Source: Cytophagaceae bacterium
GTDB lineage: Bacteria; Bacteroidota; Bacteroidia; Cytophagales; Cyclobacteriaceae
Reading direction: 5' to 3'
DNA length: 64,000 bases
Assembly (NCBI GenBank): GCA_006969745.1
Contig: CP030886.1
Coordinates: 124,001-188,000, forward strand
The notes under the pieces were generated by a model. That model did no database searches, was not told the DNA's origin, and saw nothing but the letters and a program-made list of their open reading frames with translations. Below are positions 8,594-17,903 of the stretch, in pieces. The number at the start of each line of letters is the position of its first letter. Position 1 is the stretch's first letter. The translations under genes and the position numbers were made by a program.

Positions 8594-9432
8594 TGGATGC
8601 TTTTTGGATCATATTGACAGGGTCATTAGTCGCGGTAAGTTGCGCTATCTTAGGATCATTCCTTATCCTTAGAAAGATGTCGATGGTTGGTGATGCCATC
8701 TCACATTCAGTTCTCCCTGGTATTGTGATTGCATTTTTCATTGCAGGGAGTATGCAATCAATCTGGATGCTGGTAGGGGCCGGTATCCTCGGGATTCTGA
8801 CCACCTTTCTCATTGAATTTTTTCATCAAAAGGGAAGGCTTCAAACCGACGCTTCAATTGGTGTTACTTTCACCTGGCTTTTTGCCCTTGGTGTTATTCT
8901 TGTCACCTATTATGCAGGCAATGCACACATAGATCAAGATTGCATTTTGCATGGGGAGATTGCATATGTACCTATCGACCTTATTTATGATTCTAATGGA
9001 AATGCAATTGGACCAAAAGCAGTAATTATACTCAGCTTTGTTCTTGGATTGATTCTGCTTTTCGTGGTGCTATTCTATAAGGAATTATTCATAACCACAT
9101 TTGATGCCTCATTTGCTAAAGTTGTGGGTATATCCACCAATAAATGGCACTATGCATTGATGGGTTTGGTATCATTAACAACAGTTGCCTCCTTCGAATC
9201 TGTAGGTGCAATTTTGGTAGTCGCGTTATTAATAGCTCCAGCAGCCGCAGCATATCTTATAACTAATCAACTTAAAGTCATGTTATTATTAAGCTCGGCA
9301 TTTGGTATCCTAAGTGCATTCTTTGGATACTGGTTGAGCTATCTGGTGGATGGTTCCATTGCCGGTGCGATGGTCACTGTTGCAGGTATTATTTTCGCGA
9401 TTTGTTACTTTATAGTTCGATTCAAAAAATGA
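8593..9432 (+). CDS. Metal ABC transporter permease (second subunit)
   Basis: 279 residues, a standard ABC-3 family permease with about eight membrane helices, no extra domain. Conserved GDAISHSVLPG and ILVVALLIAPAAAAYL segments match those in the fused permease next to it. The ATG lies inside the stop codon of the preceding gene (TAATG). The two different permeases probably form a heterodimer, as in transporters of this family with two permease genes. Confidence 0.9.
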   Translation: MDAFWIILTGSLVAVSCAILGSFLILRKMSMVGDAISHSVLPGIVIAFFIAGSMQSIWMLVGAGILGILTTFLIEFFHQKGRLQTDASIGVTFTWLFALGVILVTYYAGNAHIDQDCILHGEIAYVPIDLIYDSNGNAIGPKAVIILSFVLGLILLFVVLFYKELFITTFDASFAKVVGISTNKWHYALMGLVSLTTVASFESVGAILVVALLIAPAAAAYLITNQLKVMLLLSSAFGILSAFFGYWLSYLVDGSIAGAMVTVAGIIFAICYFIVRFKK

Positions 9433-9800
9433 AAAACACATTAACACTAATTGTTCTAGTTTCAATGACATCCTGTTATGAAACCTTATCAATAGATGGT
9501 TTCGATAAAGAAAGATGGATCAACTACGAAGAGAATTGCAGCGCTTATCGACTTGATAATGCTCAATTAGTGATTGATAATCAGGATTTATTGCTATCAG
9601 GCACTCAAAATGAGGTAGAGAGCTTGCTAGGTAAGGCAGCAGAACACGAGTTGTACGAGCGAAATCAAAAATTCTTTCACTATAGACTCACACCGCCAGA
9701 TACTTGTGGAAAGTATGAAACAATCAAGTATTTATCTGTTAGATTCAATGCAATTGGACGAGCCAATCTGGTGCAGGTCATGCTGCGCGAAGCTCAATAA
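9429..9800 (+). CDS. Small hypothetical lipoprotein
   Basis: About 123 residues. I choose the ATG at 9429, which overlaps the permease stop (ATGA) and opens into a signal peptide ending in the lipobox-like MTSC. The mature part has no recognised domain, but contains two cysteines (ENCSAYR and DTCGKYE) that could pair. The GTQNEVESLLGKA region loosely recalls small SmpA/BamE-like outer-membrane lipoproteins, which carry a VxxLLG motif; this is a weak resemblance. Translational coupling places it in the metal operon. Its 3' end overlaps the convergent apt gene by 7 bases. Confidence 0.6.
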   Translation: MKNTLTLIVLVSMTSCYETLSIDGFDKERWINYEENCSAYRLDNAQLVIDNQDLLLSGTQNEVESLLGKAAEHELYERNQKFFHYRLTPPDTCGKYETIKYLSVRFNAIGRANLVQVMLREAQ

Positions 9801-10324
9801 GTAATAAGTGAATGAATATTGGAGCTATAAGTATTTAAGCCTTTTTTGCCATTTAGAAAACCCAATTCTACCAGAAATGAAAAGCCAGCAGTATGTCCAC
9901 CAGACATTCTTATCAATTCGGCAGCAGCTATAGCTGTCCCGCCAGTGGCTAAGAGGTCATCGTGAATTAGCACTCGTTGATTTTCAATAATGGCATCTTT
10001 GTGAATCTCCACCTCCGCTGAGCCGTATTCAAGATCATATTTATAGGCCAAAGTTTCTGCAGGGAGTTTCCCCTTCTTTCTAATGGGAATAAAAGGAATG
10101 CCTAAAAGCTGTGCGAGCGAATTTCCCCATATGAAACCACGTGATTCAATTCCAACCACCACGTCTATTTCGTGATTACTCCAATATTCAGCAAATGCAT
10201 GAGTGATCTCCTTGCTCAATGCCACATCCTTTAGAAGAGGCGTAATGTCCTTAAACATGATTCCCGGCTTTGGAAAATCCGGAATAGTTCGTATTGATTT
10301 TGTAATTCTTTCTTGAAGATTCAT
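9794..10324 (-). CDS. apt: Adenine phosphoribosyltransferase
   Basis: Cytoplasmic purine salvage enzyme making AMP from adenine and PRPP. 176 residues. The type I PRTase PRPP-binding motif is VLIHDDLLATGGTAIAA (about 112-128), preceded by GIESRGFIWG and the flexible loop RKKGKLPAETLAYKYDLEYG, all standard for Apt. The start at 10324 gives the usual N-terminus with IRTIPDFPKPGIMFKDI. The last residues past the usual GRKKL-like region look slightly atypical (NTYSSNIHSLITY), extending into the end of the convergent lipoprotein gene. Confidence 0.95.
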   Translation of the reverse strand: MNLQERITKSIRTIPDFPKPGIMFKDITPLLKDVALSKEITHAFAEYWSNHEIDVVVGIESRGFIWGNSLAQLLGIPFIPIRKKGKLPAETLAYKYDLEYGSAEVEIHKDAIIENQRVLIHDDLLATGGTAIAAAELIRMSGGHTAGFSFLVELGFLNGKKGLNTYSSNIHSLITY

Positions 10325-10443
10325 GGGCGAGAAAAAAATAGGTTTTAAAATTGAGGCACAGTATTTGAAAAAGACTTAGCTAAAAAACGTAAACAACATG
10401 AAACATCCAATTTGTTAGTTTTATGAACCGCAAACTTTTAGAC

Positions 10444-10830
10444 ATGAAAAAGCTATATATCACACTCATTATTCTATTTGCTGCACTAGGTTCAGCAAAT
10501 GCACAAAAACTCTCCAAGCTGGAACAAATCCTTCAAACCAAGCAGAAATGGTCTGTAATGGATGTAAAAAGCAAGCGTCCATACTTTGAGATCGGAGAAA
10601 CGTTTACGATCCGTATCGATCGCAAATTTTACCACGATCGAAACAACTACGCTAAGCTTGGTGGAGAGTGGTCACTAGATGGAAGCAAGCTTATTCTTAC
10701 CTATGACTCCTTTACAGAAGAGCGTAGAAGAATACCTTATGTTTATAAAATAAAGAAGTGGGGAAAGAATGGATTTCAGCTTTCCTATCGAAACAAATAC
10801 AATAAGAAAGAGAAAGTTTACTTGAAATAA
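10444..10830 (+). CDS. Small exported protein, possibly lipocalin-like
   Basis: About 128 residues from the ATG at 10444, which opens into a clean signal peptide ending in SANAQ; the upstream ATG at 10423 would add seven residues in front. The mature part is basic and beta-rich, and the tract YAKLGGEWSLDGSKLILTYD followed by YKIKKW resembles small lipocalin-like domains common in Bacteroidota. No function can be assigned. It is followed at once by a strong intrinsic terminator. Confidence 0.55.
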   Translation: MKKLYITLIILFAALGSANAQKLSKLEQILQTKQKWSVMDVKSKRPYFEIGETFTIRIDRKFYHDRNNYAKLGGEWSLDGSKLILTYDSFTEERRRIPYVYKIKKWGKNGFQLSYRNKYNKKEKVYLK

Positions 10831-10834
10831 TTTG

Positions 10835-10857
10835 AGCCTCTTGCGAGGCTTTTTTTA
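10835..10857 (+). terminator. Rho-independent terminator
   Basis: AGCCTC-TTGC-GAGGCT hairpin followed by a run of seven T residues, starting four bases after the stop of the small exported protein gene. Confidence 0.9.
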
Positions 10858-10863
10858 TAGCTA

Positions 10864-10894
10864 TTGAATTTAGTTGCATTAACAACTATTTTTG
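10864..10894 (+). promoter_or_regulatory. Bacteroidota-type promoter of the PLP decarboxylase gene
   Basis: TTG (10864-10866), then 20 bases, then TATTTTTG (10887-10894), which fits the -33/-7 consensus TTG...TAnnTTTG. The ATG at 10909 is 15 bases downstream. Sits between the upstream terminator and the gene. Confidence 0.6.
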
Positions 10895-10908
10895 TAAAAA
10901 GTTAAAGT

Positions 10909-12141
10909 ATGCACTGGGAATCATATAGCCACAAGAAGATAAAAGAATCGATTTTTGACGCATTGGAGCAAAATCTTGATTACCGCCAAAAGACTGTTTT
11001 AGGTTTACCAGCCTCATTTCTTGATACCGAAGTATTCTACCATGATGCTCCTTTTCTAAAAGACGCACCATTCCTGTCGGCCATGATAGCTAATCCAAAT
11101 CACATTGGATGTCATACTTTGAACGAGTCCGAAACTGCCTTCGAAGGCACTCAAAAAATAGAGGCCGAGCTCATAAATCTTTGTGCTAAGGAAATCTTTG
11201 GTGGTCAGGATAGTGGTTATGATGGTTATGTAGCTTCCGGGGGTACAGAAGCCAACATTCAGGCTATCTGGGTATTGAAGCGCTATTATGAGCAAGAATT
11301 TGGAGCCCGATCTCAGGATATCACACTCGTTTACACAGAGGACGCACATTATTCCATGCCCAAGGCAGCCTCACTTCTAAGTTTGGATAGGATGGTTTTG
11401 CCTGTTGACAAAAAAACAAGAACAATTACCGGTGAATCCTTAGAACTATTTAAGAAGGAACAAGCCAATGGCAAGAAATACTTCATTATAGTCTTAAATA
11501 TGGGTACAACTATGTTTGGATCAGTTGATGATATTGATCCTGTAACTGCATGGGCAGATGAGCTAAATCTGAATTATAAAATTCATATTGACGGTGCTTT
11601 TGGAGGCTTTATTTATCCTTTCACCGATTCAAAATCCAAGCTCACTTTCGATCATCCAAAAATCAATTCTTTCACTCTGGATGGGCATAAGATGCTACAG
11701 TCTCCATATGGAACTGGCATTTATATAACCAGAAAGGGATATATGGAATATGCGCTCACTGAAGAAGCAAACTACGTGAAAGGTAAGGACTATACGCTTG
11801 TAGGAAGTAGATCAGGTGCCAATGCTATAGCCGTCTGGATGATTATGCGGACATATGGTTCGGAAGGCTGGAAAATGAAAATCAAGAAGTTGATTGAAAA
11901 AACCAATCGTCTATGTGATCAACTGTCTGATATGGGTATCAGATATTATCGCAATCCTAACATGAATATAGTAACCATGGAGGCATCACAAATTGATCCT
12001 CAGATAGCAAAAGAATTCATGCTGGTACCGGATACGCATGATGATCGTCCAAATTGGTACAAGATAGTAGTGATGGATCACGTCACTCAAGGACAGCTTG
12101 ATCGCTTTCTTATGAAAGTGACTCCGGCCTTAAAAGTCTAA
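10909..12141 (+). CDS. Pyridoxal-phosphate-dependent group II decarboxylase
   Basis: 410 residues, cytoplasmic. Fold type I PLP enzyme of the glutamate/histidine/tyrosine decarboxylase group. The PLP lysine is Lys261 in LDGHKMLQSPYGTG; the cofactor-stacking region is EDAHYSMPKAASLL, and the cofactor aspartate is in HIDGAFGGF. The GGTEANIQAIW motif near residue 108 binds phosphate. The substrate amino acid is uncertain; relatives are often labelled aspartate or glutamate decarboxylase without test. Preceded by its own terminator-promoter pair, so monocistronic. Its stop codon abuts the stop of the convergent permease gene with no spacer. Confidence 0.85.
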   Translation: MHWESYSHKKIKESIFDALEQNLDYRQKTVLGLPASFLDTEVFYHDAPFLKDAPFLSAMIANPNHIGCHTLNESETAFEGTQKIEAELINLCAKEIFGGQDSGYDGYVASGGTEANIQAIWVLKRYYEQEFGARSQDITLVYTEDAHYSMPKAASLLSLDRMVLPVDKKTRTITGESLELFKKEQANGKKYFIIVLNMGTTMFGSVDDIDPVTAWADELNLNYKIHIDGAFGGFIYPFTDSKSKLTFDHPKINSFTLDGHKMLQSPYGTGIYITRKGYMEYALTEEANYVKGKDYTLVGSRSGANAIAVWMIMRTYGSEGWKMKIKKLIEKTNRLCDQLSDMGIRYYRNPNMNIVTMEASQIDPQIAKEFMLVPDTHDDRPNWYKIVVMDHVTQGQLDRFLMKVTPALKV

Positions 12142-13380
12142 TTATTCGAACCTCAATGAATCTATTGGATCTAGTTTTGAGGCTTTGTAAGCCGGAATGT
12201 ATCCGGAAATCAAGCCGACAACTATACCAATAATCACAGCTACAAACATCCATAGCCATGGAACGACAAACCCGGAATTAAATATCAATGAGGATGTAAG
12301 ATTCCCAATGGTCATCCCAAGCACGATTCCGCCAATTCCGCCCATTTGGCAGATCACAATTGCTTCAATTAGAAACTGCTGACGTATTTTAAGCGGAGTA
12401 GCTCCCAGGGCTTTTCGGACACCAATCTCTCGTGTCCGTTCGGTAACTGAAACCAACATAATGTTCATCAGGCCAATGGAAGCCCCGATAAGTGTTACAA
12501 AACCAATGGTAAAACCACCTGCTCGTAAATAGCCTGTAATCTCCCCCATTCTTTCTGCTAATGATTTACTTGCTGACAATTCGAAGGAGTCCTCCTCCCC
12601 TGGCCTGTCCTGACGAATCGCTCTCATCAGACCTCTTGCAATTCCCATCGCATTGTCCATCTGTGTAGGATCGGTTACTGAAACTGCAATCTCGTATCCA
12701 AAATTTCTTTCCGGGGCTATTATTCTAGCCGTTTGCATAGGAATGATGATCGTGCGATCAATATTAGAATTTCCACTCGCTCCGCCTTGTTCCGCTATCG
12801 TACCTACAATTCGAAATTTCGATCCCATCAAACTGATTTTCTTACCAACCGGGCTTTCGTTTTCATCAAACAATTCGTCAATCACATCGCTCCCAACCAA
12901 GGCAACATAGCTGCCATTTAAACTTTCATTGGCGGAGAATGGCCGGCCTTTATCAACATCGTACCCATCCACCGTCAAATAATTCTCATCCCCACCTCTC
13001 ACAATTTGATTTGGGTTGGTCACCTTAGATTCATACTTCACCTCAGCCTGGCCGGTGATTACTGTATAAATAGATACTACTCCGGGGCCTTCATATTTTT
13101 CCTTAAACGTCAGAAGCTCATGGTAAGTAACCTTTGGGTATGTTTTCTCTTTCTTACCATCAGATGAACCACGCGAGCGTCTCTTATCTTCAATATCAAA
13201 GGTATTTGCACCCAAGCTTGAAAAGCTGCTGTTGATAGAGCTTTGAATTCCGTCAATCGCGGTTAGTATGCCAACCAATGAAGTAATGCCAATCGAAATG
13301 ATGGCGGCAGTAAGAAAGGTTCTCAATTTATTTGCCTTAATAGACTTGATCCCTTCTTTGATGTTTTCTTTAATGTTCAT
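12142..13380 (-). CDS. MacB/FtsX-type ABC transporter permease
   Basis: 412 residues. N-terminal membrane helix after [20 protein letters not shown], a large periplasmic MacB-PCD domain (about 45-270), then three C-terminal helices with the conserved loop [27 protein letters not shown]. Members work as dimers with a separate LolD-like ATPase in mechanotransmission-type export. No ATPase is next to it, so the partner is elsewhere. Ends with the usual [12 protein letters not shown]. Divergent from the gene at 13435. Confidence 0.88.
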   Translation of the reverse strand: MNIKENIKEGIKSIKANKLRTFLTAAIISIGITSLVGILTAIDGIQSSINSSFSSLGANTFDIEDKRRSRGSSDGKKEKTYPKVTYHELLTFKEKYEGPGVVSIYTVITGQAEVKYESKVTNPNQIVRGGDENYLTVDGYDVDKGRPFSANESLNGSYVALVGSDVIDELFDENESPVGKKISLMGSKFRIVGTIAEQGGASGNSNIDRTIIIPMQTARIIAPERNFGYEIAVSVTDPTQMDNAMGIARGLMRAIRQDRPGEEDSFELSASKSLAERMGEITGYLRAGGFTIGFVTLIGASIGLMNIMLVSVTERTREIGVRKALGATPLKIRQQFLIEAIVICQMGGIGGIVLGMTIGNLTSSLIFNSGFVVPWLWMFVAVIIGIVVGLISGYIPAYKASKLDPIDSLRFE

Positions 13381-13434
13381 TGGTAGACTTTAGTAAAACA
13401 CGCGGTTTTGATTAACGTTGTATATACAAAAGTG

Positions 13435-14697
13435 ATGCATATGAGGGGAATATTGTTACTAATTTTCTTAAATGTCTGTATAGCCGCGCGGGCGGCGTAT
13501 ATCATGATCCCAATGGATGAAACGCAATCTAATCATTTAAAAGCATATGGAATCGCCTACTGGATACTCACCAAGGAAGTGGAGGTCGACTGGATGCTGA
13601 ATTATAAAGGTGGTAGCTTCATGATAAAACACCTTCAGGCATTTGAAAATGAGTGTATTATTCGGGGTGTTTCTTATCAGGTTATTTCAGATGCGGAAGC
13701 CAACGACATTCTCAATGTAATTGCAAGTCCATCTTCAAACATGGACGTGATGAAGCTTGAAAAATTTCCGAAGATTGCTGTCTACTCTCCAAAAAGTAAA
13801 CAGCCTTGGGATGATGCAGTAACACTGGTTCTAACCTACGCCGAAATTCCTTATGATGTAATTTTTGATGATGAAATAATGGGAGAAGAACTTCCCAAAT
13901 ATGACTGGCTTCATCTACACCATGAAGATTTTACTGGACAGTATGGAAAATTCTATCGAGCATATCACCACTTTCCCTGGTACCAGCAACAGCAACGTGA
14001 ATATGAAGAGTCTGCAAAAAAGCATGGTTTCAGCAAGGTCTCCCAGTTGAAACTTGCAACAGTTCAAAACATTAAAGCCTATGTTGCCAGTGGCGGCTTT
14101 CTCTTTGCGATGTGTTCAGCTACTGACACCTATGATATAGCACTTGCCGCAGAAGGCTTGGATATTGTCGAGAGCATTTACGATGGAGATCCGGCAGACC
14201 CAAGAGCGCAATCTAAACTGGATTTTGACAAAACCATGGCGTTCGAAAACTTTACTATTGAGCGTGACCCGATGAGGTATGAATACTCAAATATTGACAA
14301 TCAGGCTAACGAACGAGGCCTGGTTGAAAACAACGATTACTTTACACTTTTCGAATTCTCAGCCAAGTGGGATCCAATCCCTACAATGCTTACACAAAAT
14401 CATCAAAAAATTGTGCATGGATTTATGGGACAGACCACCGGATTTAAAAAGCAGCTGGTTAAGGGTGATGTAATAGTAATGGGTCAAACTCCCAGCATTA
14501 GCGAGGCAAAGTATATCCATGGGATATTGGGTAGAGGATTTTGGACGTTTTATGGAGGTCATGATCCCGAAGATTATCAGCATTTTGTCAATGAACCACC
14601 TACAGACTTGAATTTACATCCTAACTCTCCGGGCTATCGATTGATTCTAAACAACATACTCTTTCCGGCTGCAAAGAAGAAGAAGCAGAAGACTTAG
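13435..14697 (+). CDS. Exported protein with class I glutamine amidotransferase-like fold (often labelled asparagine synthetase B)
   Basis: About 420 residues starting at the MHMRG signal sequence (13435 or 13441), ending in an AARAA-type cleavage region. Databases often call this Bacteroidota family asparagine synthetase B, but I see no ATP-PPase or Ntn glutaminase motifs. What I see is a flavodoxin-like core with PKIAVYSPKSKQPWDDAV, LHLHHEDFTGQYGKFY, and an elbow GGFLFAMCSATDTYD where the cysteine sits as in type 1 amidotransferase or ThuA-like folds. The product is exported, so a cytosolic amide-transfer role is unlikely. Function unknown. The protein ends with a basic KKKKQKT tail. Confidence 0.6.
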   Translation: MHMRGILLLIFLNVCIAARAAYIMIPMDETQSNHLKAYGIAYWILTKEVEVDWMLNYKGGSFMIKHLQAFENECIIRGVSYQVISDAEANDILNVIASPSSNMDVMKLEKFPKIAVYSPKSKQPWDDAVTLVLTYAEIPYDVIFDDEIMGEELPKYDWLHLHHEDFTGQYGKFYRAYHHFPWYQQQQREYEESAKKHGFSKVSQLKLATVQNIKAYVASGGFLFAMCSATDTYDIALAAEGLDIVESIYDGDPADPRAQSKLDFDKTMAFENFTIERDPMRYEYSNIDNQANERGLVENNDYFTLFEFSAKWDPIPTMLTQNHQKIVHGFMGQTTGFKKQLVKGDVIVMGQTPSISEAKYIHGILGRGFWTFYGGHDPEDYQHFVNEPPTDLNLHPNSPGYRLILNNILFPAAKKKKQKT

Positions 14698-14753
14698 ACG
14701 TGGTATACTTTTTGTAGTAGTGATTGGTATTGAGAACCAACCATTATTTACAA

Positions 14754-15299
14754 ATGAAGAATCAAATCAAAATCTATGCTTTATTGTTGAGTTTATTGTC
14801 CATGGGCTGCTCAAAGGATGAAGAACCAACTGCAATCATCAATTCGGGCAAATTCACGATTAATGGTATTACTTATTTGTTAAGCGATGCGTATTATGTT
14901 GACTATGGCTCAAATGGCAATGGATCTTTTGATATCGACATTACCCTTTCTTCAACTTCTCTGGAGAATATCTCTGCGGATATAAAAGATCTAAACATAA
15001 TTCGTTTAGACCTGAACACATCAACTGATGGGAAACTCGAGACCGGAACCTATACCTATGGAAATGACAGAGAAGCGATGATCATGGTCAGCGGACTGGT
15101 TGGTGGCGATGTTTCTCTGAGCAATCAAGGTGTTTTAACAGGGCCAATATTATATAATCTGAAAGACGGTGCAGTGACAGTTGCTGCGTCTGACTCAATA
15201 TATACTATTGGGTTCAGTTTATCTGGCAAATCTGTTGGAGGTCTTGATTTGACGGCAAACGGAAGTTATACGGGTACTTTAAGAGAAGTTACTCCCTAA
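14754..15299 (+). CDS. Hypothetical lipoprotein
   Basis: About 181 residues from the ATG at 14754, chosen because it opens into a signal peptide with lipobox SMGC; the track back to 14724 adds ten residues that break it. The mature protein starts SKDEEPTAI and is beta-rich with many Ser/Thr/Gly/Asn, typical of small surface or outer-membrane-anchored Bacteroidota proteins. No domain recognised. Its stop overlaps the convergent miaE gene by four bases. Confidence 0.6.
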   Translation: MKNQIKIYALLLSLLSMGCSKDEEPTAIINSGKFTINGITYLLSDAYYVDYGSNGNGSFDIDITLSSTSLENISADIKDLNIIRLDLNTSTDGKLETGTYTYGNDREAMIMVSGLVGGDVSLSNQGVLTGPILYNLKDGAVTVAASDSIYTIGFSLSGKSVGGLDLTANGSYTGTLREVTP

Positions 15300-15895
15300 T
15301 GCATTCGATCCGCTCTTGGTGTTAATTCTTGCATTATCCTGGCTTCTTCTTTCAAAAAGTACTTCCACCTTTCTTCCACCTTTTTCTCTGGTAAATACTC
15401 TTTGGCTAGCTCAATGAAGTTATGATAATGTCCTGCCTCAGAAACCATTAAGTCATAATAGAATCTTTGCAGCTCTTCATCAGCAATATTTTTCCATAGG
15501 AGTTTGAAGCGCTCGCAGCTTCTGGCCTCTATCAAGGCATTCATGAGGAGCCGCTCAACTAGCTGCTCGTCTCTGGTGCCTCCTTTCTTCATTATTCCAT
15601 TCAATCTTGAAACGTATTCGTCTTTTCTTGCCTTGCCAAGACTGAATCCTCTTTTCTTTAAGTGCTCTATTACAAGTTCGAAATGCGCCCATTCTTCTGC
15701 AACCACTGGAGTAAGAACATCAATCAATTTTTCCCTTTCCGGGAACATGATTATCAATGAAATGCAGGATGACGCTGCTTTTTGTTCGCAATACGCATGA
15801 TCAACCAAGATATCTTCGATGTTTTTCTCAGCAATATTTACCCAACGAGGGTCTGTTGGTAGCTCAAGTCCAAGTGTTGTTTTCGAAGTTTCCAT
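15296..15895 (-). CDS. miaE: tRNA 2-methylthio-N6-isopentenyladenosine hydroxylase
   Basis: Ferritin-like diiron enzyme that hydroxylates ms2i6A37 in tRNA using O2. 199 residues, normal length. Diiron ligands are visible: Glu and His in EEWAHFELVIEHL, Glu in LIEARSCERFKLL, and SEAGHYHNFIEL, plus an early Glu in the DHAYCEQKAASSC region. The start codon overlaps the stop of the upstream porin gene (ATGA), so the two are translationally coupled although no functional link is obvious. miaE needs molecular oxygen. Confidence 0.9.
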   Translation of the reverse strand: METSKTTLGLELPTDPRWVNIAEKNIEDILVDHAYCEQKAASSCISLIIMFPEREKLIDVLTPVVAEEWAHFELVIEHLKKRGFSLGKARKDEYVSRLNGIMKKGGTRDEQLVERLLMNALIEARSCERFKLLWKNIADEELQRFYYDLMVSEAGHYHNFIELAKEYLPEKKVEERWKYFLKEEARIMQELTPRADRMH

Positions 15896-17772
15896 CAGTC
15901 AAAAAACATCCATCTAACCGTTAGATCTATTACCTTTCGCTGACCAGGATAGTTTGGTGTTACAAAATACCCATCATCTTGAGGCTGATTCAAGTGAGTC
16001 CATTTTAAAGCAAAGAAGAACTTATCCACTTTCATGTTTATGAAAAGGTCGGCAGCAACGTACCCAAAAACCTCCTGATCTTCCTGTAGATAAAATTGCT
16101 GAATTTCGGGTGCATACGCATTGGCAAAATAGGATGAGCGACCGTGCGTATCTAAACCCACTTCGACAGGCACTAGATCCTTAAACCAATTGCCCCGCCA
16201 GAAAAACCTTCCGTTGTAAAATAAATCCGGCACTCTCATCTTATCCGAATCACCACCTGAGACGTTAGATACCAATACCTCATTTTCTAAATGCCAGCCT
16301 TCTTTTTTATCATTAAAAAAACGAAAATTAAAATCTCCACCAACTGAAGATAAGAGAATACCATCGCTTGCCTGAGCAGGCTCAATATCCTGATTAAAAT
16401 AAATGAAGTTGTTGTATGCGGTCAGGCTCACTTTTGGTTTTATCTCAAATGATTTCACCTTTAAATTCAACTGACCTACCAGCTTATTACTAAACACTGC
16501 GCTGAAATCATTGTGCCATTCATGGTGATTTCCGAAGTAATCCGAATAAACAAATGGGACATTAAATTTCATGGAATTGTACGAGACATTGATCAATTCA
16601 CTAGAAAGCGTTCCTCCAAATTGATATTCTCCACCCACGAGATATTCTGCATTTCCAGTTACAGCAAATTTCTCTTTCCAATTGAATCTAACATAACCTC
16701 CAAGGTATTTTTCAACCGTTGCTTCTCCCGGATCATAGAGCAGGTATTGCCAATCAAGTGATCGCAATCTGGCATAAAATCGATAAAAAACGGATGATAA
16801 ATTGCCTTTAATACCCGCTTCGTTTGACAAAGAGGTGAATATGTTTCTTTCCTGGGTTGAATCAGGATCGATCAAGAATTCATCATAGAAATCGGTGTAA
16901 GAATTGTAGCCGGTAAGTGCGCTGCTACCCGAAAAATCTTTATAAATATTTGTTTCTTTCCTGTAATCAAAAATGTGATAGAGTTGAAATTGCTTAGCAA
17001 TCTGATAGTCCTGGTATAAGTGCCATCTATTGGTCTTCACAATTCCTTGTGCATCTTCTAGTCTGACAAGGGCATTATCAAATAAAAAGAAATCAGTCCT
17101 CAGAGAGTCAGATGTAGGTCTGGCACCTCCCAACTCAACCACCTTATGGCTCATACTGGAATAGTTGGCTGCTACCTGATAAGGTACTTTAGGATGCTTA
17201 TAATGCGTGTAACCAACAAATGTCGTCCCGATCACCTGACGATCAGTGCGGCTTTCCGGAGCCAATTGCTTATTGGTTGTAATCTTTTTAATATCAAAAC
17301 CAAGGTTCCAGTTGGCATTCACATTTCGTGAAAAACCTAAAGAAACTATATTTCTATTTCCGCCACCCAGATAGACAAACAAATCCATGAATGGAGATTT
17401 TGTGTCGTAGTATTTTACATCAGAGGGTTGATATCCATACCTACTGTAAGCATCAAATCCGGATGTTCGTCCAAAAAGACTTTGAGGAGTATAGAAAATC
17501 GGGAAGAGTGCCGTTCCAAAGCTGCCAAGATCTTGAAAGCGTCTTCCTGAGCGATCATAAAAAGACTGACGTTCAAAAAGATAAATAGATGTATCCAGAC
17601 TATGGTAAGTCTCCAGATTATTGAGCAGATTGTTTTCAGTGGTGTAGACCGTAGTATTTGGTCCATACACAAGCTTTGTCGAGTCATCCACGATTTGAGC
17701 AGATAAAATGACAAAAGAGCAAAACGTTATAAGGAATAAAAATATTCGCACGCGCAAATTTAATGATTGCAT
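15895..17772 (-). CDS. Putative outer-membrane porin (Bacteroidota putative-porin family)
   Basis: About 625 residues from the ATG at 17772, which is followed by a signal peptide (LRVRIFLFLITFCSFVILSAQ). The mature part is a long series of amphipathic beta strands rich in Tyr/Phe/Asn, ending in the outer-membrane consensus ...LTVRWMFFD with a C-terminal aromatic pair. It matches the putative-porin family common in Cytophagales. Early features are YGPNTTVYTTENN and FYDRSGRRFQDLGSFGTALFPIF. Substrate unknown. Heads a two-gene unit with miaE. Confidence 0.75.
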   Translation of the reverse strand: MQSLNLRVRIFLFLITFCSFVILSAQIVDDSTKLVYGPNTTVYTTENNLLNNLETYHSLDTSIYLFERQSFYDRSGRRFQDLGSFGTALFPIFYTPQSLFGRTSGFDAYSRYGYQPSDVKYYDTKSPFMDLFVYLGGGNRNIVSLGFSRNVNANWNLGFDIKKITTNKQLAPESRTDRQVIGTTFVGYTHYKHPKVPYQVAANYSSMSHKVVELGGARPTSDSLRTDFFLFDNALVRLEDAQGIVKTNRWHLYQDYQIAKQFQLYHIFDYRKETNIYKDFSGSSALTGYNSYTDFYDEFLIDPDSTQERNIFTSLSNEAGIKGNLSSVFYRFYARLRSLDWQYLLYDPGEATVEKYLGGYVRFNWKEKFAVTGNAEYLVGGEYQFGGTLSSELINVSYNSMKFNVPFVYSDYFGNHHEWHNDFSAVFSNKLVGQLNLKVKSFEIKPKVSLTAYNNFIYFNQDIEPAQASDGILLSSVGGDFNFRFFNDKKEGWHLENEVLVSNVSGGDSDKMRVPDLFYNGRFFWRGNWFKDLVPVEVGLDTHGRSSYFANAYAPEIQQFYLQEDQEVFGYVAADLFINMKVDKFFFALKWTHLNQPQDDGYFVTPNYPGQRKVIDLTVRWMFFD

Positions 17773-17903
17773 ATTAGGGAATGAATGCATTTCACAGACA
17801 TTTACAAAAAGCATTCCGAATATGAATTAATAATTGCTAAAACCTCTTAAATCTCGATTTCAGATCAGTTATTATTGTATGATAACTTGAGACCTGATAT
17901 CGA

